Shown piece after piece: positions 1 to 5,806 of a stretch of 6,108 nt of DNA. Position numbers and translations under genes: made by a program. The notes under the pieces were generated by a model, which worked only from the letters and a program-made list of their open reading frames with translations, made no database searches and had not been told where the DNA came from. Position 1 is the first letter of the stretch. Every line of letters starts with the position of its first letter. Origin of the DNA: Nitrospinota bacterium (GTDB taxonomy: Bacteria > Nitrospinota > Nitrospinia > UBA9942); NCBI GenBank assembly GCA_003489165.1, contig DNJG01000078.1, forward strand, positions 1-6,108. The letters are read 5' to 3'.

Positions 1-1
1 G

Positions 2-694
2 GAGAGGATGGATGGACTAAGTGCCGAAATAGAAAAACTTAAAAAAGAGATGGAAGATGTTTCAATGGAATTGGCAAAAGAAAGGGAAAAGGCTGCTGAT
101 AGATTTGAATCCATGATAGAAAAAGAGCTAAAAGAACTAAAGATGGAAAAGGTCAGATTTAAGGTAAATTTTTCCTATGAAGAAGATGATACCAGTTTTA
201 TAAAATACAAAGGAAAATCAGTAAAACTCTTTCCAGAAGGAATCGGAAAAATAGAATTTTTCTTCTCTCCAAATATTGGTGAGGACTTAAAACCCCTTTC
301 AAAAATCGCATCAGGCGGCGAGCTTTCAAGGGTCATGCTGTCAATAAAAAATATACTGACAAATAAAGACTCTATCCCTGTCCTGATTTTTGATGAGGTG
401 GATGCAGGGATAGGAGGAGGTGTGGCGGAGATTGTTGGGGAAAAATTGAAGAAGGTTTCAAAAGGGAGACAGGTCTTCTGCATCACACATCTCCCCCAGA
501 TTGCAAGCCGTGCAGACACCCACTTCCAGATTGCAAAGAAAACTTCCAATAACAGAACAATCACATCAATAAAAGAACTTAAAGGTGAAGAGAGGGTAGA
601 AGAAATTGCAAGAATGGCTGGAGGAAAGGTAATTACAGATACTGCGAGAAAACATGCAGAGGAAATGATTATGAAATGCAGTAAGATAAGTTGA
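2..694 (+). CDS. recN: DNA repair protein RecN, C-terminal part (cut by left window edge)
   Basis: RecN is an SMC-like ATPase that acts at DNA double-strand breaks in recombinational repair in the cytoplasm. The frame is open to the left edge, so the N-terminal Walker A lobe and most of the coiled coil lie outside the window. Counting from the in-frame Met at position 8, residues 1-50 are charged and helical (end of the coiled coil). Residues 101-107 are the ABC signature ASGGELS, residues 125-134 (VLIFDEVDAG) are Walker B with the catalytic Glu, and THLPQIASRAD at 160-170 carries the switch His. The closing VEEIARMAGG and the helix with KHAEEM are typical of RecN. The Met at 8 is internal, not a start. 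Stop TGA at 692-694. The gene converges on the minus-strand operon and shows no functional link to it. The family call is very secure. Confidence 0.97.
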   Translation, partial: ERMDGLSAEIEKLKKEMEDVSMELAKEREKAADRFESMIEKELKELKMEKVRFKVNFSYEEDDTSFIKYKGKSVKLFPEGIGKIEFFFSPNIGEDLKPLSKIASGGELSRVMLSIKNILTNKDSIPVLIFDEVDAGIGGGVAEIVGEKLKKVSKGRQVFCITHLPQIASRADTHFQIAKKTSNNRTITSIKELKGEERVEEIARMAGGKVITDTARKHAEEMIMKCSKIS

Positions 695-700
695 GTCATT

Positions 701-738
701 AAGAAAAAATACTTAAATTTATCTGATTGATTTTTCTT
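701..738. terminator. Possible weak bidirectional terminator between convergent genes
   Basis: The 57-nt gap between the recN stop and the stop of the outer-membrane protein gene contains a perfect 8-bp inverted repeat, AAGAAAAA at 701-708 and TTTTTCTT at 731-738, with a 22-nt AT-rich spacer. Runs of T lie in the 3' arm on both strands. The stem has almost no GC pairs, so it would be a poor intrinsic terminator. Its position between two converging genes is the main argument for it. Confidence 0.25.
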
Positions 739-751
739 CGTGTGTATTGAA

Positions 752-2116
752 TTAATAAGTAAATGCTGCGGATATAAATGCCGTCAGATTTTGCATCTCT
801 ACACCCTTAATAGCTGTGCTTCCGGTATAAGGTTGTGCCTCTCCTGTGCCAAGGGAATAACTTCCTCCAAGGGAGAGTGAGGATGAGCGGGTGAATTGGC
901 TTATGCTAAAGGTGATTCCATACATATCTATATGCTCCGGCTGGTCTGTCTTTCCTGAGAATAATTTTGGTGTGTTTGCCATACTCGTAAAAAAACCACC
1001 CCTCATGGCAACCCTTTCATTAAGATAGTACTCCGTGCCTATCGCTATATTGAGGGTTCTTTCCTGTGGAATAGATCCTGAAGCAGTAGCCCCCGTAGAT
1101 GTATTTTTATAGGTTACAGTGTAGTTTGAATCCGTGTAATAACTTACATCAGCCGAAAAGAGGAGACTTTCTGAAAGAAAGTATGCTCCACCCAATGTCA
1201 ATGTAAGCGGCAACTTCCTGCCATCTGTTGATTCCCATACCTCGTAGGCAGGGTTGGTAATTCCGTAATCCAGCCCCCTATAAGTAATCTGAATTCGTTT
1301 GTCCGTATTGAAGACATAGTTTTGTGATACTGTAAGTCCCAGCGATACTTTATCCAAGGGGTTCCAAATCATTCCTATCATAGGTTTTAAACCCCATTCT
1401 GTCAAAGAATCGTAAACATTTCTCCACTCGTATCTACCATCATCAACTGCAAGGAAATGGTTGCTGATAAGCTCACGCCCCCTGTAGTGAAGATATAGAG
1501 TAGTGCCAATAGAAAGGTTATCCCTTATCTTTAAGGCATAGGAAGGACCAAAGTTATATGAATAGTCCGTATCATTCATGTTTATTACATATTTAGTAAT
1601 TGTGAGTGGAAGTTTTGTTGTGGGGTCAATGCCAGGGAAATTGTAGAATGTCTGCTTCTGATTTTCCAGCCTTGAATCGGGCACAGCATAAGAAAAACCG
1701 ATTATTCCCTGTCCGAGAGGCTGAATAATCCCAAAATAGTTAGGGAGTAGATTTGAGGAAACACGCTCCCATCCCTTGCCGCCCAAAACATCTTTATAGG
1801 TCTTTTTGAAATAATTATAGACATTGGCGCTGGCGGAAAGGCTTCTGCCAGAAGCAAAAATCAGTCCTGCAGGGTTATAATAACATCCGGAGGCATCATC
1901 TGAAATTGCTGTATATGCTCCTCCCATACCAGAGGCTCTGTCGCCAATAATTATATTGTTATAGTGATACTCATCGGCAAAAACTTCAGTGATGAGTGAT
2001 GAGTGATGAGTGATAAGCATAAAAATCACGAGTAGCAATGAGTAAGAAGTTAAGAGTGGCATCTGTCCACTAACCACTGACTGCCGACCACTATTTAATT
2101 TTAACATTTTCAACAA
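752..2116 (-). CDS. Outer-membrane beta-barrel protein, OmpP1/FadL/TodX-like
   Basis: Predicted outer-membrane barrel of the FadL-like type; this family imports hydrophobic compounds, but the substrate here is unknown. With the start at 2116 the protein has 454 residues. Residues 58-85 carry the family's N-terminal hallmark: GDRASGMGGAYTA, then a short DDASG segment, then YYNPAGL. The rest alternates short polar and hydrophobic strands (such as LNIAIGTEYYLNERVAMRGG near 355-374) and ends in the aromatic-terminated strand FISAAFTY, as expected for BAM-assembled barrels. The signal peptide is odd: residues 9-18 and 36-43 (THHSSLIT) are translations of 7-bp DNA repeats, and cleavage is likely after VFA (residue 47). 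AGGAG at 2121-2125 lies 7 nt before TTG 2113 and 4 nt before TTG 2116; ATG 2107 is 13 nt away and ATG 2062 directly follows a repeat array. The start is therefore uncertain. Last gene of the operon, overlapping the protease gene. Confidence 0.85.
   Translation of the reverse strand: MLKMLKLNSGRQSVVSGQMPLLTSYSLLLVIFMLITHHSSLITEVFADEYHYNNIIIGDRASGMGGAYTAISDDASGCYYNPAGLIFASGRSLSASANVYNYFKKTYKDVLGGKGWERVSSNLLPNYFGIIQPLGQGIIGFSYAVPDSRLENQKQTFYNFPGIDPTTKLPLTITKYVINMNDTDYSYNFGPSYALKIRDNLSIGTTLYLHYRGRELISNHFLAVDDGRYEWRNVYDSLTEWGLKPMIGMIWNPLDKVSLGLTVSQNYVFNTDKRIQITYRGLDYGITNPAYEVWESTDGRKLPLTLTLGGAYFLSESLLFSADVSYYTDSNYTVTYKNTSTGATASGSIPQERTLNIAIGTEYYLNERVAMRGGFFTSMANTPKLFSGKTDQPEHIDMYGITFSISQFTRSSSLSLGGSYSLGTGEAQPYTGSTAIKGVEMQNLTAFISAAFTY
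1988..2015. repeat. 7-bp tandem repeat AGTGATG, 4 copies, inside signal-peptide codons
   Basis: Three perfect tandem copies of AGTGATG (1988-1994, 1995-2001, 2002-2008) are followed by one near copy, AGTGATA (2009-2015). On the minus strand they encode the 7-residue pattern HHSSLIT in the signal peptide of the outer-membrane protein. A 7-bp unit returns to frame every 21 bp, so any number of copies gives a 7-residue peptide period, but gain or loss of one copy shifts the frame. Confidence 0.95.
2065..2092. repeat. Degenerate 7-bp repeat array at the protease/barrel gene junction
   Basis: Read on the minus strand, four contiguous 7-mers AGTGGTC, GGCAGTC, AGTGGTT and AGTGGAC span 2092 to 2065. 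The array begins inside the stop codon of the protease gene (TAG at 2093-2091) and ends 2 nt before an internal ATG (2062) of the outer-membrane protein gene. Its plus-strand stretch CCACTAACCACTGA (2067-2080) matches 13 of 14 positions at 2914-2927, and its core ACTAACCACTG recurs near 5680-5690. Confidence 0.85.
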
Positions 2117-2966
2117 ATCTCTCCTTTAGAAAAGGTTGTTTTTTGTCTGAGAGCTGATTTTTTTCAAGAAAGGAATCCAGGTTGTCTATCCTCTCCCCAA
2201 AGGAGGGATGAGTACCGGTCAGAATCTCTGTTTTTTCCTCATTATTTGATATTTTTTTTAAATACCTCTTTAAAGCTACTGGGTCGTAACCTGCATTAGC
2301 AGTTGTTATAGTTGCCATCCTATCTGAATTCAGCTCATCCTGTCTTTTTAAACCCTTTTCAAAGAGTATCTCCACTGCCTTGTCCACCATCTGGGTAAAG
2401 ACGACTCGCATTGTTTCGGTCCCTCCACCCAGTATTCTTGCAAGACCTGCCGCAGGTGAATCATCTGTCCCTTTTATATTTAGCTCCTTTACAATATGTC
2501 TTTCAGTAACATGGGCAATTTCATGTGCAAGAACAGCAGACAGTTCAGCCTCATCTTCCATTATCTTCAATGCCCCTTTTGTTATAAATATATATCCGCC
2601 TGGAGCCGCAAAGGCATTAATTATATCAGTATCAAGTACGGCAAACCTGAACTCAATCTCAGTCCTGCCGGCATATTGGGCAATCCCCTTACCAACGAGA
2701 TTTATATATCGGGTCAATTTCTTATCATCATAGAGCTTATACCTTCCCAGTATCCTTGCAGATAGCTCTCTTCCAAAGACAATCTCAGCCCTTATATCCT
2801 CATTAGCCGTGAAGGACTCTTTTAACTGCGATTTTCTTTTCCTGAAATCTTCGGAGGCGGCAAAATCAGTGAATGGGAAAAAGTGGACAGTGACCAGTAA
2901 TAAAAATAAAAAACCACTAACCACCGACCATTGACCACTGACTCCTGACTCCCGGCTGTTTTTCAT
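2091..2966 (-). CDS. Secreted M48-family zinc metalloprotease (BepA-like)
   Basis: Predicted periplasmic zinc protease of 291 residues. The zinc site is HEIAH at 148-152 with catalytic Glu149; the third ligand is most likely Glu211 in ELNSD, four residues before Asp215 as in other M48 enzymes. Also typical are the upstream INAFAAPGGYIFITKGAL (116-133), AGYDP (225-229) and THPSFGERI (252-260). BepA, the best-known relative, degrades stalled outer-membrane proteins; this protein lacks a long TPR tail, so the match is to the catalytic domain only. Start ATG 2966 is well supported by AGGAGG 10 nt upstream and forms an ATGA overlap with the SH3 gene, indicating translational coupling. The N-terminus is unusual: after MKN, residues 4-18 (including SGVSGQWSVVSG) are encoded by 7-bp repeats, followed by the hydrophobic core FLFLLLVTVHFF; cleavage is likely near residue 37. 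The TAG stop overlaps another repeat array. Confidence 0.93.
   Translation of the reverse strand: MKNSRESGVSGQWSVVSGFLFLLLVTVHFFPFTDFAASEDFRKRKSQLKESFTANEDIRAEIVFGRELSARILGRYKLYDDKKLTRYINLVGKGIAQYAGRTEIEFRFAVLDTDIINAFAAPGGYIFITKGALKIMEDEAELSAVLAHEIAHVTERHIVKELNIKGTDDSPAAGLARILGGGTETMRVVFTQMVDKAVEILFEKGLKRQDELNSDRMATITTANAGYDPVALKRYLKKISNNEEKTEILTGTHPSFGERIDNLDSFLEKNQLSDKKQPFLKERFVENVKIK
2121..2125 (-). promoter_or_regulatory. Shine-Dalgarno site AGGAG inside the protease gene's 3' end
   Basis: The minus strand reads AAAGGAGAG at 2127-2119, within the last codons of the M48 protease. The AGGAG core is 7 nt from TTG 2113, a near-ideal spacing, 4 nt from TTG 2116 and 13 nt from ATG 2107. It supports translation starting upstream of the 2065-2092 repeat array, probably at a TTG, and coupling to translation of the protease. 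Confidence 0.6.
2882..2950. repeat. Inverted pair of 7-bp repeat arrays in the protease signal peptide
   Basis: On the minus strand five 7-mers, AGTCAGG, AGTCAGT, GGTCAAT, GGTCGGT and GGTTAGT, run from 2950 to 2916. After a T-rich spacer, related 7-mers AGTGGAC and AGTGACC plus AGT occur in the opposite orientation at 2882-2898 (+). The two arms match at 12 of 17 positions when one is reverse-complemented (2882-2898 against the 2935-2914 part), so they could fold into an imperfect hairpin. The whole block is translated as part of the protease leader. Confidence 0.8.
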
Positions 2967-3448
2967 TTTTCCATCCCCTCCTGAAGAAATTGTGATGCCT
3001 CTTCATCAGCTATCTTTAGAGCCTCCATCCACTCTACACCTTCGTAATCTACTTTGTATTTATCGCTGATTCTTGCCCGCTCTTCGGCAAGCCCCCTTGC
3101 TGCAGCAGCAGTTGCAAATGCCGATGCCCTCTTTCTTGCCCCTTTTTCAAGCATCTCTTCAGTCTCTTCAAGAATAGAGACTTTACCTAAAGGAGGTTTG
3201 GTGCTTACAAGCAGCCGGGATATCCAGCCGTTTACACCTTTATAATCAACTTGATACCAGTCGCCCTTTTTATCCATCTCTTTCAGGAGTTCACCCTTTA
3301 CAGACTCTGTTAGCCTTTTGGAACCAAGAGTAGGTTCTAAAAAGATAGGAGCCCTAACACTCTGGACATAGAGGTCGGCTGCATGAGCAAAAGGCACACT
3401 CAATAGTAAACCAATTATCAATGAACAATTAATAATTTTTTTTCTCAT
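2963..3448 (-). CDS. Secreted bacterial SH3-domain protein
   Basis: Predicted exported protein of 161 residues with a signal peptide at 1-23 or 24 (basic MRKK, hydrophobic core, AHA cleavage site). Residues about 25-84 resemble a bacterial SH3 (SH3b) domain: LYVQSVRAPIFLEPTLGSK, then GELLKEMDKKGDWYQVDYK, then GVNGWISRLLV. Such domains often bind peptidoglycan or mediate envelope protein contacts. Residues about 94-161 form an Ala/Glu/Arg-rich, probably helical region (RKRASAFATAAAARGLAEE) that I cannot assign to a named domain. Start ATG 3448 is preceded by GAAGGG at 3459-3454. The gene lies 29 nt after the cyclase and overlaps the protease start by 4 nt, suggesting that the SH3 protein and protease are made together and may be partners. 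The leader codons (KIINCSLII) coincide with a degenerate 7-bp repeat. The single Cys in the leader is not in a lipobox context. Confidence 0.85.
   Translation of the reverse strand: MRKKIINCSLIIGLLLSVPFAHAADLYVQSVRAPIFLEPTLGSKRLTESVKGELLKEMDKKGDWYQVDYKGVNGWISRLLVSTKPPLGKVSILEETEEMLEKGARKRASAFATAAAARGLAEERARISDKYKVDYEGVEWMEALKIADEEASQFLQEGMEK
2977..2982 (-). promoter_or_regulatory. Strong Shine-Dalgarno AGGAGG for the M48 protease
   Basis: AGGAGG is read on the minus strand from 2982 to 2977, within the 3' end of the SH3 gene, 10 nt before ATG 2966. It fixes the protease start upstream of the repeat-encoded leader and so shows that the repeat peptide is probably translated. Confidence 0.8.
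3409..3436. repeat. Degenerate 7-bp repeat in the SH3 protein leader
   Basis: The minus strand from 3436 to 3409 divides into the 7-mers ATTATTA, ATTGTTC, ATTGATA and ATTGGTT, all beginning ATT. They encode INCSLII in the signal peptide. A related AATTGTTAATT lies just upstream of the start codon (minus strand, about 3472-3462). The unit is different in sequence from the other arrays and AT-rich, so chance is harder to exclude here. Confidence 0.5.
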
Positions 3449-3477
3449 AATTACCCTTCAAATAAATTAACAATTGC

Positions 3478-5706
3478 TCATTTCTTCATCATCGTATATA
3501 CCCCATCCCAATTTTCAGGTGGTTCTATCTCAAGGTAATCCGTACATCTATTTATGAAAATTTCAGCCACAGGGTCATTGAGTTTAATGGATAATAACAT
3601 GGAATATTTATTCCTGGCATCTACCCATTTTCTGTTTAAATAATGGTTAAAACCCTCATCAGAAATTGAGATTATCCTTTCCAATAGTTTTGTATCTTTC
3701 AATCTGGTATTGAGAGGCTCGTATATTTTAATACCTTTCTTCTTTCCCTTTACACGGACTATATCTACAACCCTGCACGGTATAGACCCCTTGACCTCTT
3801 CATATGTAGCCTCTGTGATCAAAATATGACAGCCATACTCCTTTGTCAATCCTTCTACTCTGGAAGCCAGATTAACATTATCACCGATTACTGTATAGTC
3901 AAGTTTTTTTTCAGAGCCTATATTACCGAGTATTACTTCACCACTGTTTATACCTATACCTATTTCAAGATGAGAGCCCCCCTTTTTCTTAACAGTTTCG
4001 TTTAATATCTCCAGGCTATGCATCATTTCTATGGCTGATTTTACGGCCCTCTCTCCATGGTTATTAACCTTTACAGGGGCGCCCCAAAATGCCATGATGG
4101 CATCCCCTATGAACTTGTCAAGGGTTCCTTCATATTTGAATATCACATCCACCATTTCAGAGAGATAGCTGTTCAATATCTCCACTATCTTCTCGGCATC
4201 TAATGATTCAGACAAGTTTGTAAACTCCCTTATATCAGAAAAGAGGATGGTAAGGTATTCCTTACTCCCCACTTCAGCCTTAAGAACATCCTGCGGGGCT
4301 TTTGCTATTACCGTTGCCAGCATTGTCGGAGATACATACTGTTCCAGCATCCTTTTTATCCTTCGCTTATCTTTTCCCTCTGTAAGGCTCAGATATGCAA
4401 AGGAAGTCATCCATGAAATGGCAATGGAAGCAATTGGAGCGATGACATCATAGACTATATTGCTTTTAAACTGCCATAGTGAGACCGAAACATACAAAAT
4501 GGTTAAGACCACTGGAAGACCTGTCTGATATAAGGCATTCCGTATCCAGAGGATTGTAAAACTTACGGCAACAGACAAAATCAAAATAAGAACTGAGGTT
4601 AACAATGAACCCCTATAAATAAGGAAATCCTTTTGGATAATATTGCCATAAATTGAGGCGTGGAGGTAAACCCCCGGGGTCTTGCTATCCAAAGAAGTAG
4701 TCTTTAAATCATCCACCCCCACAGCACTAGCACCTATAAATACAATCCTATCTTTAAATGCTGCAGGGTCAACAGGCAACTCTTCAATTTCACCAAGTTT
4801 TATTTTCTGTATAGAAGAAAGGATACCACTCATGGAATAGGGTGCGAAATTGCCATACATTTTTATCAGGTAAGAGCCGTCTTCCTGAATGGGGATTGAT
4901 ATATGTGGAAGTAAAATCAGTTCCCCCTTTTCCATCCTCACCGACTCAATTTTTAAAACATTTAGCAGAGGAGCAGTTGAAAGGACGGGAAAAAATGAGC
5001 CCTGATAGTGGCGGAACAGCCTCGTTCTTCTATAAACACCATCTCTGTCCGGTGAAAATTCCACAACCCCAACCCCTTTCGATGCCCTGTACAATTCAGG
5101 AAAAGGCAGATAGTAATTATTATTCCCCTCGGGTATAACACCATCAATATTCCTAACGGAAAAATGGGTGGTAAAATCGTCAGGCAATGGTTTATTTAAC
5201 AACCCTTTGTTGTATTCATCCTCTTTATCTATAATTATTTGGGCGGCATGATAGATATTTTCTGAGGACGCAGTTGCTTCAACAAGACGTTTGTCATTGG
5301 GACCGAGAATAGAGGTTGATTGTCCATACATCTTCTCATTTTCGGTAAAGAGCATGTCAAATATGACAGCCTTAGCTCCTGCGAGGTATAGAAAGTCTAT
5401 GACATCTGCATGGATAGACCTGGGCCATGGCCACCTGCCAACAACAGGATTCATCGCCCTGAGAGATGCCTCATCTATTAGTATTACTTCGATATCTTTA
5501 GGTGGTTCATCACTACCATAAAAGAGGCGCTGTCGTAAATCAAGTGTCTTCCATTCAAGCTCTTCAAATATGCCGAGATAAAAACCAACATTGACCAGAA
5601 GGGCGATAGATACGGAAATTACAGTGCCTAAGAGGAGTTTTCTTTGTGCATATGAAAGCATAGATACTGATAACTGACAACTAACCACTGTACCCAGATA
5701 ATGCAT
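3478..5706 (-). CDS. CHASE2-domain class III adenylate cyclase, inner-membrane
   Basis: Predicted sensor enzyme converting ATP to cAMP, 742 residues from ATG 5706. Order: first membrane segment about 23-46; periplasmic CHASE2 sensor about 47-360, with the hallmark GRWPWPRSIHADVIDFL (90-106) and GAKAVIFDMLF (110-120); three membrane segments about 366-387, 394-412 and 418-441; cyclase domain about 480-665. All catalytic residues are visible: metal-binding Asp491 in FSDIREF and Asp535 in DKFIGDAIMAF, ATP-selecting Lys531 and Asp603 (LDYTVIGD), and transition-state Asn612 and Arg616 (NLASR). Asp603 with Lys531 favours ATP over GTP. The tail (about 670-742), ending PPENWDGVYTMMKK, looks helical and is a common kind of extension in CHASE2 cyclases. 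No Shine-Dalgarno precedes ATG 5706. ATG 5661 (Met16) abuts a 7-bp repeat array and is an equally plausible start, giving a 727-residue protein. First gene of the operon. Confidence 0.93.
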   Translation of the reverse strand: MHYLGTVVSCQLSVSMLSYAQRKLLLGTVISVSIALLVNVGFYLGIFEELEWKTLDLRQRLFYGSDEPPKDIEVILIDEASLRAMNPVVGRWPWPRSIHADVIDFLYLAGAKAVIFDMLFTENEKMYGQSTSILGPNDKRLVEATASSENIYHAAQIIIDKEDEYNKGLLNKPLPDDFTTHFSVRNIDGVIPEGNNNYYLPFPELYRASKGVGVVEFSPDRDGVYRRTRLFRHYQGSFFPVLSTAPLLNVLKIESVRMEKGELILLPHISIPIQEDGSYLIKMYGNFAPYSMSGILSSIQKIKLGEIEELPVDPAAFKDRIVFIGASAVGVDDLKTTSLDSKTPGVYLHASIYGNIIQKDFLIYRGSLLTSVLILILSVAVSFTILWIRNALYQTGLPVVLTILYVSVSLWQFKSNIVYDVIAPIASIAISWMTSFAYLSLTEGKDKRRIKRMLEQYVSPTMLATVIAKAPQDVLKAEVGSKEYLTILFSDIREFTNLSESLDAEKIVEILNSYLSEMVDVIFKYEGTLDKFIGDAIMAFWGAPVKVNNHGERAVKSAIEMMHSLEILNETVKKKGGSHLEIGIGINSGEVILGNIGSEKKLDYTVIGDNVNLASRVEGLTKEYGCHILITEATYEEVKGSIPCRVVDIVRVKGKKKGIKIYEPLNTRLKDTKLLERIISISDEGFNHYLNRKWVDARNKYSMLLSIKLNDPVAEIFINRCTDYLEIEPPENWDGVYTMMKK
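5662..5689. repeat. Four 7-bp repeats immediately before an internal ATG of the cyclase gene
   Basis: The minus strand from 5689 to 5662 divides into AGTGGTT, AGTTGTC, AGTTATC and AGTATCT, all beginning AGT. The last 7-mer abuts ATG 5661. If translation begins at 5706 the array encodes VVSCQLSVS; if it begins at 5661 the array is untranslated leader. The first unit is identical to one in the 2065-2092 array. Confidence 0.8.
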
Positions 5707-5717
5707 TTTAAAAATTA

Positions 5718-5769
5718 GAACGTAGATTTACCCCGCACATAAATTATGTGTCGAGGTTTATCTGCGTCC
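5718..5769. repeat. Imperfect 52-bp palindrome, possible dispersed (MITE-like) repeat
   Basis: The arms 5718-5742 and 5744-5769 pair at 20 of 25 positions with one bulged base; two more pairs are G-U in minus-strand RNA. The centre is perfect: CACATAA (5736-5742), one A, TTATGTG (5744-5750). The outer part reads GAACGTAGATTTA on one side and TTTATCTGCGTCC on the other. Sequences of this style (ATCTGCGT with inverted arms) recur in many environmental bacterial genomes as I remember them. It sits between the tandem-repeat gene and the cyclase. As a terminator it is weak, since the minus-strand T run (5714-5710) comes 4-8 nt after the arm. Confidence 0.75.
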
Positions 5770-5771
5770 AA
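5743..5771 (-). promoter_or_regulatory. Candidate sigma70-type promoter for the cyclase operon
   Basis: On the minus strand TTGGAC (5771-5766) is followed after exactly 17 nt by CATAAT (5748-5743). The -10 box matches TATAAT at 5 of 6 positions; the -35 box matches only the TTG of TTGACA. Transcription would begin near 5736, about 30 nt before ATG 5706. The boxes lie inside the palindrome, with the -10 in its perfect centre, so folding or protein binding there could affect initiation. Sequence match only. Confidence 0.35.
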
Positions 5772-5806
5772 TTGCATTTTTTGGGTTAATTTATATTCTC
5801 TACTTA

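Larger units (their letters stand above)
5702..5780. repeat. 8-bp direct repeats TGCATTTT flanking a palindromic element
   Basis: TGCATTTT occurs at 5702-5709 and again at 5773-5780, bracketing the 52-bp palindrome. The arrangement resembles a target-site duplication around a small non-autonomous element. The left copy contains the proposed cyclase start codon (ATG 5706 on the minus strand). The repeat is AT-rich, so coincidence is possible. Confidence 0.4.

Noticed and set aside
175..699. Long minus-strand open frame opposite recN
   Set aside because: It is the shadow of the strongly conserved RecN frame; the translation has no recognisable domain.
1987..2011. His-rich metal-binding motif in the HHSSLIT segment of the barrel leader
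   Set aside because: It is the translation of a simple 7-bp DNA repeat within a probably cleaved signal peptide.
2380..2765. Two plus-strand open frames opposite the M48 protease
   Set aside because: They lie antisense to the conserved zinc-site region and look like composition artefacts.
4842..5147. Open frames on both strands inside the CHASE2 region
   Set aside because: The cyclase frame is continuous with conserved CHASE2 and cyclase motifs, so these are shadows.
5736..5750. CRP/FNR-type operator at CACATAA-A-TTATGTG
   Set aside because: The half-sites do not fit TGTGA-N6-TCACA or TTGAT-N4-ATCAA, and the symmetry is explained by the larger palindrome.
5710..5769. Strong intrinsic terminator for the tandem-repeat gene
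   Set aside because: The stem is long but imperfect and the T run is short, displaced from the stem and directly before the next start codon; weak termination remains possible.
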